From Bacteroidia bacterium (GTDB lineage: Bacteria > Bacteroidota > Bacteroidia > AKYH767-A > OLB10): DNA of 64,000 nt. The notes beneath the pieces are model-generated. The model had not been told where the DNA came from. It was given only the letters and a program-made list of their open reading frames with translations, and did not search any database. The translations under genes and the position numbers were made by a program. Location: assembly GCA_023262505.1 (NCBI GenBank), contig JALRAP010000001.1:1-64000 (forward strand), in the 5' to 3' direction. Positions 28,642-38,704 of the stretch are shown here, piece by piece; the first letter of the stretch is position 1, and each line of letters begins with the position of its first letter.

Positions 28642-31149
28642 CTAATCTTCGGTTTCCAATTCAAGTTCTTTGGGAGGAGTAACCGACTTTCCCTTGCTTC
28701 CGTTGTTTTCGGAAGGGCTAGAGCCGCCAAACTCTTTCTTTAAAAGGTCACGTATGGTATTCCGTTCTTTCCTGATCTCGTCTGATATTCTCTGTTCTGT
28801 TCCCTTTCGATCCCAAGTGAACTTTGGGTCAGATGCGGGACCTTTCATCGATAAATAAATCCTGGGCCTACCGAGTCCGTCATCCTCTATGGTTCCAAAT
28901 TCCGAATTCATCTGCTTCACTTTCCTACCAAGGATTTGGGACAAATACAAACCAAGTTTGTAATCAACCATGTTGTCAAAAGTATGCGTGCCGCTAGCCG
29001 TTAAATCAAGTGCGGAACTCCGTATATCCATTACAGGAATCATGATTTTACGATCCTTTATTTCAATCGTATTTGTAAGGTTGGAAAATCTGATTGTTTC
29101 AAGGTCGGATCCCTTCAAATATTTTGAAAGTGCCAACATGGGCTTGAATCGTATCAACTCACCATTGTCGATTGAAATGTCGCTTTTAGCCACGACTGAA
29201 CGTTCATCCAAATTCAAAGCCTTGTCCCACTCAGACTGGAATTCGACATTGGCAGAGAGTCGACCTTTGAGGTTCTTATCGGTAAGTAGTTCTTGACCGA
29301 AGTTGCCCATCTGTTGAAACAACGTGGTAATATCAACATTTCGTATTTGAGACACACAAGAAACTCCAATTACCTCCGATGCGGAGGCATCCATTGAACC
29401 GGATAACTGGATTTCACCTCCACAGGCTTCGAATGAAAGTGCATTTGAAGAGAATTTGGAATCCTGAAGATTCAAGGTCCCATTGATTTTGTTCGCTTGG
29501 AATTTTCTGAAATTCAGCTTCTCGATTTCAAGTTCCAATGCAAAATGATGCCTATTGGTAATCTCCAATGCGAATGAGTCGTTGTTCGATTTGTTTCCGG
29601 ATAACAATTCATCCAAATCGATATTTTGGGATTTAAGCTTGGCGTCGACATCTATATGCTGGTTATCCAATAGGAAATATCCCACAAGATTGTTAAAGCT
29701 ACCGGTGAATGAAAAGTCGCTCGCTCCAACGACACCTTGAAGGCGTTCCAAAACCATATCATTCCCTCTCAAATAAAGGCTCCCGTTCAGGGCATTGAAA
29801 TCGATAGGACTGCCTTTGAGCTTAATGGATGCGTTTTGAAATGAAACTGTTCCGTTCGATTTATAGGTGGATTTTTCATTGGCTATTCCATTGAAATTGA
29901 TATCAGCACTCACCTTACCCGAAAGCTGTTCAACTGTATCGGGTTTGTAAAACTCACCAAGCACGGCAAGATCTGCATCTATGTTCAAAGTCAAGTCAAG
30001 CCTTGGATTAGAAAAATTCTCAACTCGCAAATCGAGGTTGAACGGAGCGTCTTCTAGTTTGGCACTTATAGATTTCAGTTCAAGGCTTTCATGAGGCGCG
30101 GCATTGCTCATTCTTGAAGTGAACGAACCCGATCCATTGAGTGATGTGATTTTGTATGAGGTCCCCTCTGGGCTTGCGCTTGCGTTACGGGCAGTGAAAT
30201 CAGCCCTGAACACAGGTTTGGCCCCTTCTCCAACCCTCCCTTTGATGGATGCATTGAATGCGATGTCGCCGGAGCAGTTGAATTTGGAAAAACCTTCCGT
30301 GAATTGTGAGGGAAGCAGGCTGAGCAATGATGCGACATCCGCGTCTTTGGATGAAAAGGAAATATCCAAATCCGTATATTCAGTTTGCGATTTTACAGTT
30401 CCATTAAGTGAAAAAAGCATGCCCGCAAGCCTTATTGTGCTTGAGCCGATATCATAGACTCCCTTTACAGTGTTCACTGAAACCATGGCCGCAATTTCCA
30501 CAGGCTTTTGATCCAAATACTTCACATGGTTGATATTCACATATGATGAATCTATAACTCCATCAATTTCTGCAGAAAATTCGGACTTATTAAAATCACC
30601 AGACAACTCGACATCTGAGATTTTAAATCGAAATGACTGAAATGAATGAACGTTGTTGTATGAAAAATCCAGATTATGCAAGGCTATTTTTTTTAGGTCG
30701 ATTTGCAATCCGGAAGTTGAAGTAGTGTCGGCTTCTTTAAGGATGTCGTAATTTACCTTCCCATCGCTGTCAACTTGCATGTTCAAATAGGCGTCGCTTA
30801 CCTCGACCCCGTTTAGATGTATTTCACCGGTGATGATGTCCCATATGAGGAAACTGAATCCGATTTCACCTGCTTGCAAAAGAGTCCCATTTGACTTAAA
30901 GCCTTCTGGTTCTGCAATCCTTACATCATTGAACCGAACGATGGCGAACGGGAAAGAACTGAAAACCGTAAAGTCTATTTCCCTGACATCTGTTCTTGCT
31001 TTGAGCTTGGCGTTAAGTGCATCAACAACCTTTTGACGCAAGGCGTCTCCATACATAAAATTAAAAACAAGGCCTGATGCTGCTATCAACAACACGACAG
31101 AGGATACAACGATCCAAATTTTTTTTCGAAACCTTGGAGGGTTTTCCAT
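28642..31149 (-). CDS. AsmA-like large envelope protein
   Basis: Single N-terminal TM then long beta-rich repetitive domain; C-terminal SALDLTASGTHTFDNMVDYKLGLYLSQILG...GRPRIYLSMKGPASDPKF. Confidence 0.85.
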   Translation of the reverse strand: MENPPRFRKKIWIVVSSVVLLIAASGLVFNFMYGDALRQKVVDALNAKLKARTDVREIDFTVFSSFPFAIVRFNDVRIAEPEGFKSNGTLLQAGEIGFSFLIWDIITGEIHLNGVEVSDAYLNMQVDSDGKVNYDILKEADTTSTSGLQIDLKKIALHNLDFSYNNVHSFQSFRFKISDVELSGDFNKSEFSAEIDGVIDSSYVNINHVKYLDQKPVEIAAMVSVNTVKGVYDIGSSTIRLAGMLFSLNGTVKSQTEYTDLDISFSSKDADVASLLSLLPSQFTEGFSKFNCSGDIAFNASIKGRVGEGAKPVFRADFTARNASASPEGTSYKITSLNGSGSFTSRMSNAAPHESLELKSISAKLEDAPFNLDLRVENFSNPRLDLTLNIDADLAVLGEFYKPDTVEQLSGKVSADINFNGIANEKSTYKSNGTVSFQNASIKLKGSPIDFNALNGSLYLRGNDMVLERLQGVVGASDFSFTGSFNNLVGYFLLDNQHIDVDAKLKSQNIDLDELLSGNKSNNDSFALEITNRHHFALELEIEKLNFRKFQANKINGTLNLQDSKFSSNALSFEACGGEIQLSGSMDASASEVIGVSCVSQIRNVDITTLFQQMGNFGQELLTDKNLKGRLSANVEFQSEWDKALNLDERSVVAKSDISIDNGELIRFKPMLALSKYLKGSDLETIRFSNLTNTIEIKDRKIMIPVMDIRSSALDLTASGTHTFDNMVDYKLGLYLSQILGRKVKQMNSEFGTIEDDGLGRPRIYLSMKGPASDPKFTWDRKGTEQRISDEIRKERNTIRDLLKKEFGGSSPSENNGSKGKSVTPPKELELETED

Positions 31150-31208
31150 ATCAATTTAGATATAAAGGAATCCGGACAATTTTATTGTGGTTGATTCCGA
31201 AAGGTTGC

Positions 31209-31234
31209 AAAAAAGCCCTTGCCAAAGCAAGGGC
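31209..31234 (-). terminator. Intrinsic terminator of sodB
   Basis: On the minus strand GCCCTTGC-TTTG-GCAAGGGC followed by TTTTTT. Confidence 0.85.
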
Positions 31235-31246
31235 CTATTCGGTCAT

Positions 31247-31852
31247 TTACTTAGACTCGAAACGCTTTGAAACCTCATCCCAGTTTATCACGTTCCAGAA
31301 TGCAGAAATATAATCCGGGCGGCGATTTTGATAATGAAGATAATATGCGTGCTCCCAAACGTCCAAGCCCAAAACCGGAGTGCCTTTGACTTCCGCAATA
31401 TCCATCAAGGGATTATCCTGGTTGGGTGTAGAGCAGATCTCCAACTTTCCATCATCTTTTTTTACTAACCAAGCCCAACCGGAACCAAATCTGGTTGCTC
31501 CAGCTGCAGCGAATTTTGATTTGAAATCATCAAAAGTTCCGAAAGTGGAATTAATAGCATCCATCAATGAACCTGAAGGCGCACCACCTCCTGAGGGAGA
31601 CAAGATTTTCCAAAAAAGATCATGGTTATAGTGTCCACCACCATTATTTCTAACGGCTATCGGATATTTTGAAATGTTCCTACAAATCTCTTCCAAAGAC
31701 AGACTCTCAGCGTCGGTCCCTGAAATGGCGTTATTCAAGTTGGTCACATAGGCCTGGTGGTGCTTTCCATGATGTATTTCCATGGTGCGAGCATCAATGT
31801 GTGGTTCCAAAGCGTTGAAGGCATAAGGTAGCGGCGAAAGTTCAAATGGCAT
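31247..31852 (-). CDS. sodB: Superoxide dismutase (Fe/Mn family)
   Basis: [51 protein letters not shown]. Start taken at MPFEL. Confidence 0.96.
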   Translation of the reverse strand: MPFELSPLPYAFNALEPHIDARTMEIHHGKHHQAYVTNLNNAISGTDAESLSLEEICRNISKYPIAVRNNGGGHYNHDLFWKILSPSGGGAPSGSLMDAINSTFGTFDDFKSKFAAAGATRFGSGWAWLVKKDDGKLEICSTPNQDNPLMDIAEVKGTPVLGLDVWEHAYYLHYQNRRPDYISAFWNVINWDEVSKRFESK

Positions 31853-31985
31853 GATTTTCAATTGTTTATAATTATTAAAATTGCTTGTTTACTGTTCAAA
31901 ATTAGGAATATTACCCTGCCATTATGCCTAAATACCATCCAAAAAAAAAATTTTAAGCCGTTGGTTACTATATGATTAATTAGCC

Positions 31986-31993
31986 TATATTTG
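31986..31993 (+). promoter_or_regulatory. Putative -7 element upstream of the small lipoprotein gene
   Basis: TATATTTG matches TAnnTTTG, 33 bp upstream of ATG 32027; only a weak TTGG-like -33 about 21 bp further upstream. Confidence 0.45.
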
Positions 31994-32026
31994 CGCCACA
32001 AAACTTAATCTAAAACCAACAACACA

Positions 32027-32248
32027 ATGAAAAAAGTATTTGCTGTACTAGCTGTAGCTGGTATGTTCGCATTCGTAGCCTGTGGCCCAAAAGCTGAAGA
32101 AGCTACAACTGAGACCACTGATTCTGCTGCAACTGTAGAAGCTGCTCCTGCTGAAGCTCCTGCTGAAGCTGCTCCAGTTGACACTGCTGCTGCTGCTGCT
32201 GTTGACACTGCTGCTGCTGCTGCTCCTGCTGCTGCTCCTGCAAAGTAA
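32027..32248 (+). CDS. Small Ala/Pro/Glu-rich lipoprotein
   Basis: MKKVFAVLAVAGMFAFVACG lipobox, then low-complexity AEEATTETTDSAATVEAAPAEAPAEAAPVDTAAAAAVDTAAAAAPAAAPAK. Confidence 0.8.
   Translation: MKKVFAVLAVAGMFAFVACGPKAEEATTETTDSAATVEAAPAEAPAEAAPVDTAAAAAVDTAAAAAPAAAPAK
32177..32224 (+). repeat. Exact 24-bp tandem duplication with (GCT)5 tracts
   Basis: GTTGACACTGCTGCTGCTGCTGCT at 32177-32200 and again at 32201-32224, encoding VDTAAAAA twice. Confidence 0.97.
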
Positions 32249-32271
32249 TAATGGCCTTCGGGCTATTAGAG

Positions 32272-32302
32272 AAAACCCCGATGGATCCGTCGGGGTTTTT
32301 TG
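32272..32302 (+). terminator. Intrinsic terminator after the lipoprotein gene
   Basis: AAAACCCCGA-TGGATCCG-TCGGGGTTTTTTG. Confidence 0.85.
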
Positions 32303-32324
32303 TTTTTATAGGATTCTCAAAAAA

Positions 32325-33113
32325 TCAAAGGCAGCCGGTTCTACCCCCATCCACCGGCACGTTAATGCCGGTGATATAAGAAGCAGCCGGGGAGGCCAAG
32401 AAAGCGATTGCTGATGCTATTTCATCCGGGGACGCAAAGCGAGCCATAGGGATCTCAGAAATCATTTCAAGCTCCAGTTCCTTTACCGACTTTCCAGTTT
32501 TCGATGACTTGTTTGCCAATAAGGAGGACAACCTAGAAGTTGAAGTCGCTCCTGGTAAAACATTATTTACGGTTATGCCAAAAGGAGCCACCTCCAACGA
32601 TAATGTTTTTGCCCAACTTGCCACTGCGGCACGTATCGTGTTTGATACTCCAAGTCCTTTCAATGGCTGCTTGACAGATGTCGAAATCACATTGACTATT
32701 CTGCCATAGCCTGACTCCTTCATCCCAGGCAGTAGGGTTTGAGCAAGAATATGATTGCAAACCAAATGCTGACGGAAAGTGCTTTCAAATTGATCTATGC
32801 TAGCATCTGCTATGGGACCTCCCGATGGCCCACCGGTGTTGTTGATGAGTATATTGGCCTTTCCACCATTATCAACCCAATTCAACAAGGCAAGCTTCAA
32901 TTGCTCCGGATTTGAAAAATCAGCTACTATGTAACCATGGCTGCCATTCTGCGGTGGAGTCAGTTCATTCAAAGCCTCTTTTAACGCAGTTTCATTCCGA
33001 GCAACCAAAGTCACGGTGGCGCCGAGCGAGCTAAGCTCGCGGGCAGCGGCCAAGCCGATGCCCTGTGTGCTGCCGCACACAACGGCGCATCTGTTGTTTA
33101 ACGATAAGTTCAT
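32325..33113 (-). CDS. Short-chain dehydrogenase/reductase
   Basis: CAVVCGSTQGIGLAAARELSSLGA, NNTGGP, IVNVISTSV, PGAT, ASYITGINVPVDGG. Start set to MNLSLNN at 33113. Confidence 0.9.
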   Translation of the reverse strand: MNLSLNNRCAVVCGSTQGIGLAAARELSSLGATVTLVARNETALKEALNELTPPQNGSHGYIVADFSNPEQLKLALLNWVDNGGKANILINNTGGPSGGPIADASIDQFESTFRQHLVCNHILAQTLLPGMKESGYGRIVNVISTSVKQPLKGLGVSNTIRAAVASWAKTLSLEVAPFGITVNNVLPGATSTSRLSSLLANKSSKTGKSVKELELEMISEIPMARFASPDEIASAIAFLASPAASYITGINVPVDGGRTGCL

Positions 33114-33195
33114 GGCAGTAAAGATAATCAAGACCCAAATTACCACCTTGTTTCGATTTTCCTTTAATTTGTGTGGAACAATCAAATAAAATATC

Positions 33196-33723
33196 ATGGC
33201 CATCAATGCTCCTTTTAATTTCAAAAAGTGGATCGACGAAAACCGTCATTTGCTAAAACCCCCCGTAGGCAACAAGGTTGTTTATAAACCCGAGCAGGAC
33301 TTCATCGTAATGGTTGTTGGCGGCCCCAACTCAAGAAAGGACTACCACTACAATGAAACAGAGGAGTTCTTCTACCAACTCGAAGGTGATATTCAGGTGA
33401 AAATCCAGGAAGACGGACAACCGCGCACCATTGATATCAAAGAAGGAGAAATTTTCCTGCTTCCAGCTCGTACCCCCCATTCCCCGCAAAGGGGCGCCAA
33501 CACGGTTGGCCTAGTAATGGAGGTTCATCGTAGACCAGGCATGCAAGACCGTCTACAATGGTATTGCGAAAAGTGCAACAACCTTTTGCATGAAGGTTTT
33601 TTGGAGCTCAAGGATATTGAAACCGAATTAAAGGCTGCCATGGAAGCATACTATGCCTCTACCGAACTTCGTACTTGTAAAGAATGCGGGGCTGTCATGG
33701 AACCACCTGTAAAGTTGGCCTAA
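33196..33723 (+). CDS. nbaC: 3-hydroxyanthranilate 3,4-dioxygenase
   Basis: DFIVMVVGGPNSRKDYHYNETEEFFYQLEGDIQVKI, PHSPQR, C-terminal rubredoxin-like WYCEKCNN...CKECG. Confidence 0.95.
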   Translation: MAINAPFNFKKWIDENRHLLKPPVGNKVVYKPEQDFIVMVVGGPNSRKDYHYNETEEFFYQLEGDIQVKIQEDGQPRTIDIKEGEIFLLPARTPHSPQRGANTVGLVMEVHRRPGMQDRLQWYCEKCNNLLHEGFLELKDIETELKAAMEAYYASTELRTCKECGAVMEPPVKLA

Positions 33724-33784
33724 TCAGATTGCCGCCCATCAAATAACAATCGATTTCAACACACAATTGTGGGGCTACCGTTTA

Positions 33785-34972
33785 TCAATCAGCGGTCCTG
33801 TTTTGCGGGTAAAGCAACTGGTGCTTCTCCCCCACCAATTGAGTAAGCTTTTCCCTTAGCTCACTTATGTTGATTCCCTTTGCAGCGGAAATGAAAACGC
33901 AAGCACCATGCACCTTTGCCATCCAAGTGCGCTTTAGCTCTTCCAAGGGAATGTTTTCTTTGCTTGCAGGTGTTAAATCGTCGGCATCCTTCTCCACATA
34001 CTTATATGCATCCAGCTTGTTGAAAACCATCAACACCTTTTTATCTGCTGCTCCGATATCCGCCAACGTTTGATTCACCACGTCAATCTGATCTTCAAAG
34101 TTTGGATGTGATACATCAACCACATGTAACAAAACATCCGCTTCACGAACTTCGTCGAGCGTGCTTTTGAAGGATTCCACCAAGTTGTGTGGTAATTTGC
34201 GGATGAAACCAACCGTGTCGGAAAGCAGGAATGGTGTGCTTCCGTAAACAACCTTCCTGACCGTAGTATCCAAGGTGGCGAACAGCTTGTTCTCGGCAAA
34301 AACATCAGACTTGCTCAGCAAATTCATGATCGTTGACTTACCTACGTTGGTATATCCAACCAAAGCCACACGCACTATGTTCTCACGTGATTTCCTCCTG
34401 GTGAGGTTCTGTTTGTCAATTTCACGAAGCTTTTCCTTGAGTTTGGAAAGCTTATCGCGGATGACACGTCGATCCGTTTCAATCTCCGTCTCCCCCGGTC
34501 CGCGCATACCAATACCCCCTCGCTGCTTCTCCAAGTGTGTCCACATGCGTGTAAGGCGTGGTAGCAAATATTGATACTGCGCCAGCTCCACCTGGGTCCT
34601 GGCTTGGGCGGTCCTGGCCCTGCTTGCAAAAATGTCAAGTATCAAAGTCGTTCTATCCAAAACCTTGCAACCAACCAACTTTTCAATATTACGAAGTTGA
34701 GAGGGCGAAAGTTCATCATCGAAAATCACAATGGAAATACCATTGAGCTTCACAAAAGAAGTTACCTCTTCCAGTTTTCCTTTGCCAACATAGGTCCTCG
34801 GGTCAGGATATTCAAGTTTTTGAATGAATCGTTTTAGCGTTTTCCCACCGGCCGTATGAGCAAGGAACTCCAGCTCATCCAAATATTCCAAAGTTTGCGC
34901 TTCAGCTTGTCCTTGCCGGCAAACAGAGACCAAAACAACTTTCTCCTCCGACTTATCCAACGTCGAAATCAA
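33785..34972 (-). CDS. hflX: GTPase HflX
   Basis: RTYVGKGKLEEV, FDDELSPSQLRNIE, RGGIGMRGPGETEIETDRR, VALVGYTNVGKSTIMNLL, DTVGFIRKLPHNLVESFKSTL. Confidence 0.97.
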   Translation of the reverse strand: MISTLDKSEEKVVLVSVCRQGQAEAQTLEYLDELEFLAHTAGGKTLKRFIQKLEYPDPRTYVGKGKLEEVTSFVKLNGISIVIFDDELSPSQLRNIEKLVGCKVLDRTTLILDIFASRARTAQARTQVELAQYQYLLPRLTRMWTHLEKQRGGIGMRGPGETEIETDRRVIRDKLSKLKEKLREIDKQNLTRRKSRENIVRVALVGYTNVGKSTIMNLLSKSDVFAENKLFATLDTTVRKVVYGSTPFLLSDTVGFIRKLPHNLVESFKSTLDEVREADVLLHVVDVSHPNFEDQIDVVNQTLADIGAADKKVLMVFNKLDAYKYVEKDADDLTPASKENIPLEELKRTWMAKVHGACVFISAAKGINISELREKLTQLVGEKHQLLYPQNRTAD

Positions 34973-35018
34973 AGTGTCATCAAATAAAATGGTAAGTAAA
35001 CAGAGATATCAAGATGCT

Positions 35019-35477
35019 TTAAAGCCAACCACGACCTTCACCCACTTCCATGAAAGGCCATGGGATTCGGCTAACAATCAAGATTAAACCGATAAGATAA
35101 AAAACCAATATGGCTGTGAATTTCGCATGGTCTGTAGAGGCTTTTTTGGCTTTTATATGGCCAATGGTAATCAAAACTATTCCAATCACCATGGTCAATA
35201 CGTGTTCCACTGCCAAGAACCTTAAAACACCGTCCTTCATGGTTGCAGCCATATCACTGAGCGCCATGGAAATGGTATCATTCATGAAATACATGGCAAA
35301 TCCTAAAACCAATTGTAGGTGAGCTGAAATCATGGTGAACAATGACAACTTTCGATCTTGGTCACTGAACGCCCGACCGGAACTACGGCCAGTGAAGGCC
35401 CTGTAAATCATAATCAAAAGGAATATGAGCAGCACCCAGCGGAGCAACGAGTGCAAATGGAGGAAACCTGTATACAT
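35019..35477 (-). CDS. Multi-TM membrane protein of unknown function
   Basis: MYTGFLHLHSLLRWVLLIFLLIMIY..., four predicted TM segments with conserved-looking His; start moved to 35477. Confidence 0.75.
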   Translation of the reverse strand: MYTGFLHLHSLLRWVLLIFLLIMIYRAFTGRSSGRAFSDQDRKLSLFTMISAHLQLVLGFAMYFMNDTISMALSDMAATMKDGVLRFLAVEHVLTMVIGIVLITIGHIKAKKASTDHAKFTAILVFYLIGLILIVSRIPWPFMEVGEGRGWL

Positions 35478-35636
35478 GAATTTGGATTTATATACCTCAA
35501 AAATAAAAAAACCAACGGAAAAAACTAATTTTGACACTAATGGTGCTATTACTCAACATTTATATTAGTTACTGCCATTCATTGAAGAGCATCCGATCAA
35601 CAACATTACATTATTAATCCAACCTTTCTCAACGCA

Positions 35637-38600
35637 ATGATCTTATCCTTTCCAAAGGCGCTTCTGAACTATTGTAGAATTATTAAACTAGCCATTTCTA
35701 TTTGCGCGGTTGTCACATTTTCCGCCAGTGCACAACAATCCTATCCCGCTCTTGGCATTCCTTACAGGCACGACCTCTCATATGTTTTCAAAAACGCTAC
35801 TATACATACGGACCACAAAACGGTGATTGATTCGGCGATGCTGATAATCAAGAAGGGAGTAATTGAGTCTGTAGGTAAAAACCTTGCCATTCCGCCTGGT
35901 GCTGTGATACAAGACTTAAAGGGAATGCACATTTACCCTTCGTTTGTGGAGCCATATTCATCATATGGTATTTCCGGAGCTGATAAGGATCGTTCAGATG
36001 CATCTGCAGGAGGTCGCTCACCACAGGCTAATAGCAACACCAAAGGCGCCTACTCATGGAATGAGGCCCTAAAGCCTGAGGTAGAAGGCCACAGGTTATT
36101 TGTGGCCAACGAAGAAGCATCAAGCAAAATGCGTAACGCCGGATTTGGAATTGCTCTTACATTACCCAAGGATGGCATAGCAAGAGGCAGCGGTTGCGTC
36201 GTTTTGTTCGGCACAGGTAAAGAAAACGAGCTCCTTGTACGGGAAAGAGCCGCTGCTGCTTTTTCATTCAACAAAGGCACCTCCAAGCAAGAATATCCTA
36301 CCTCGGAGATGGGGGCTATTGCCCTACTTCGACAATCTTTTCTGGATGCCGATTGGTACGCAGCTGGAGGTTTCAAGGAGGAGCGCAACATATCCATACA
36401 GGCTTGGATCGACAACGGAAAACTCCCCTTGTTTTTCGAATCCTCAAACTATTTACAGTCGTTGCGCATAGATAAAATTGGGGATGAATTCGGTGTTAAA
36501 TTCATTATCAAGGGTTCAGGAGACGAATACAAGCGAGCTGATGAAATTTCCAAAACTGGCAACACCTATATTCTACCGCTGCGCTTCCCAGAAGCTTACA
36601 ATGTCTCCGACCCTTACGACACTCGCAATCTTACCCTGGAAGACCTCATGAATTGGGAGCAAGCACCATACAATGCCCTTACTTTAGAAAAGAAAGGAGT
36701 AAGGATAGCTTTCACGTCTTCCGGTTTGAAAGATGTTGAAGCGTACGTCGACCAATTGCGCCTCCTATATTCCCTGGGAATGTCTAAAGAGTCCATAATG
36801 AAGGCATCCACCGAAACACCCGCAGAATTAATTGGCGTTTCGTCGACTTGCGGCACCTTGAAAAAAGGCAATATGGCAAACTTCCTCGTGGTATCCGGAG
36901 AGTTTTTCGATACAAAATCACGAATCATGCAAAATTGGATCAAGGGCTTTCCTTACGTTATAAAATCCTCGATAGATGCTGGAATTGAAGGATCATATGT
37001 CTTGAATATTCAAGGCACTGATATCGGAAGCCTACTCGTACGGCAATCTTCAAGCGAGATTACAGCTAAGGTTATTTCAGGCTCCGACACAACATCCACC
37101 AACATAGGATTTCAAAATGGCATCATTTCGGTTTCATTTGAAATACAAAAAGGACCAAACAAAGGTCCCTATAGTTTATCCGGCTACAGAATCAAAGACG
37201 GGTTTGAAGGCGTTTCAACTCAATCAAAAAGCTGGAGCGCGAAGTACGAAGGCTCAGAGTATGAGCTGCCAACCGATTCCATAAAGCCTTCGGAAAAACA
37301 ATCGCCAGGAAAATTGTTGTCGCCTCCAATAGCTTACGGCTTTGAACAAATGCCTTTAGCAGAAAAGGTTTTATTCAGGAATGCCACAGTTTGGACAAAC
37401 GAACAAGTCGGCGTTTTGCAAAATGCCGATGTGTTGATTGACAATGGAAAAATTGCAGCCGTAGGAAAGAATCTCTCGACATCAGGCGCCAAAGTAATTG
37501 ATGCTACAGGCAAGCATATCACACCAGGTATGATTGACGAGCATTCCCATATTGCTGTAAGCAATAATGTAAATGAGTGTTCGCATGCCATCACTTCCGA
37601 AGTGCGTATCGGCGATGTGTTGGATCCTGATGATATCAATATATACAGGCAACTGGCAGGGGGAGTTACCACTTCGCAACTACTGCATGGATCATGCAAC
37701 CCGATTGGTGGTCAATCCGGACTGATCAAACTTCGCTGGGGTAAATCCGCAGAAGGTTTGAAATTCGAAAATGCTCCTGGTTTCATCAAGTTTGCTTTGG
37801 GCGAAAATGTCAAGCAAGCCAATTGGGGTGACCTTTACCGATCAAGATACCCTCAATCAAGAATGGGCGTGGAGCAGGTTTATGTGGATGCTTTTATTCG
37901 AGCGAAGGAATATGAAGCGTCTATGAAAGCATCAAAGGCCAAAAAACCTGAAGTACCGTTTCGTCGCGACTTGCGATTAGAGGCACTTGCGGAAATAATA
38001 AATAATAAAAGACACATCACTTGCCACTCATATCAGCAGGGCGAGATAACCATGTTGATGCGAGTTGCAGACTCTCTCGGATTTAAAATAAACACGTTCA
38101 CACATATCTTGGAAGGTTACAAAGTTGCCGACAAGATGAAGGCTCACGGTGTTGGAGCATCCAGCTTCAGCGATTGGTGGGCATACAAGTATGAAGTCAT
38201 TGAAGCGATACCACATAATGGTTCAATTCTTCATGACGTCGGTGTAACAGTCGCTTTCAACTCTGATGATGCTGAAATGGCAAGAAGGTTGAACCAGGAA
38301 GCCGCAAAGGCGGTCAGGTATGGAGGTGTTAGCGAAGAGGAGGCTTTGAAGTTTGTTACATTGAACCCTGCAAAACTACTTCGAATCGATAACCGTGTAG
38401 GAAGCATTAAGGTTGGAAAAGATGCTGATTTGGTTCTTTGGAATGATCACCCATTATCTTCATATGCCGTTCCACAACAAACCTACATAGACGGCATTTG
38501 CTATTTCGATATCGAACGAGATGCGCAATCGAGAATGGTAGTCGAGGCTGAAAGGAATCGCATAATTTCAAAGATGCAAGCAGCTAGCCGCAAAGGCGGC

Positions 38601-38672
38601 ACGGCTAAAAGCCCTTCTTTTCAGCAAAAAAGACTTTTCCATTGTATGGAGGATGAAGACGAACTCCATTGA
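35637..38672 (+). CDS. Exported two-domain amidohydrolase
   Basis: Signal peptide; N-terminal domain FKNATIHTDHKTVIDSAMLIIKKGVIESVG; C-terminal domain HITPGMIDEHSHIAVSNN, NPAKLLRIDNRVGSIKVGKDADLVLW. Confidence 0.9.
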   Translation: MILSFPKALLNYCRIIKLAISICAVVTFSASAQQSYPALGIPYRHDLSYVFKNATIHTDHKTVIDSAMLIIKKGVIESVGKNLAIPPGAVIQDLKGMHIYPSFVEPYSSYGISGADKDRSDASAGGRSPQANSNTKGAYSWNEALKPEVEGHRLFVANEEASSKMRNAGFGIALTLPKDGIARGSGCVVLFGTGKENELLVRERAAAAFSFNKGTSKQEYPTSEMGAIALLRQSFLDADWYAAGGFKEERNISIQAWIDNGKLPLFFESSNYLQSLRIDKIGDEFGVKFIIKGSGDEYKRADEISKTGNTYILPLRFPEAYNVSDPYDTRNLTLEDLMNWEQAPYNALTLEKKGVRIAFTSSGLKDVEAYVDQLRLLYSLGMSKESIMKASTETPAELIGVSSTCGTLKKGNMANFLVVSGEFFDTKSRIMQNWIKGFPYVIKSSIDAGIEGSYVLNIQGTDIGSLLVRQSSSEITAKVISGSDTTSTNIGFQNGIISVSFEIQKGPNKGPYSLSGYRIKDGFEGVSTQSKSWSAKYEGSEYELPTDSIKPSEKQSPGKLLSPPIAYGFEQMPLAEKVLFRNATVWTNEQVGVLQNADVLIDNGKIAAVGKNLSTSGAKVIDATGKHITPGMIDEHSHIAVSNNVNECSHAITSEVRIGDVLDPDDINIYRQLAGGVTTSQLLHGSCNPIGGQSGLIKLRWGKSAEGLKFENAPGFIKFALGENVKQANWGDLYRSRYPQSRMGVEQVYVDAFIRAKEYEASMKASKAKKPEVPFRRDLRLEALAEIINNKRHITCHSYQQGEITMLMRVADSLGFKINTFTHILEGYKVADKMKAHGVGASSFSDWWAYKYEVIEAIPHNGSILHDVGVTVAFNSDDAEMARRLNQEAAKAVRYGGVSEEEALKFVTLNPAKLLRIDNRVGSIKVGKDADLVLWNDHPLSSYAVPQQTYIDGICYFDIERDAQSRMVVEAERNRIISKMQAASRKGGTAKSPSFQQKRLFHCMEDEDELH

Positions 38673-38704
38673 AATTTCAAAGCACTTTCCAAACCGAAAA
38701 ATCC

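Noticed and set aside
32005-32208. Ala/Ser-rich minus-strand ORF opposite the small lipoprotein
   Set aside because: Generated by the GCT repeat read in reverse; the plus-strand ORF has a proper lipobox, a -7 element and a terminator.
32140-32244. Repetitive GCT tract considered as a CRISPR-like or regulatory array
   Set aside because: Trinucleotide low complexity inside a reading frame, with no spacers.
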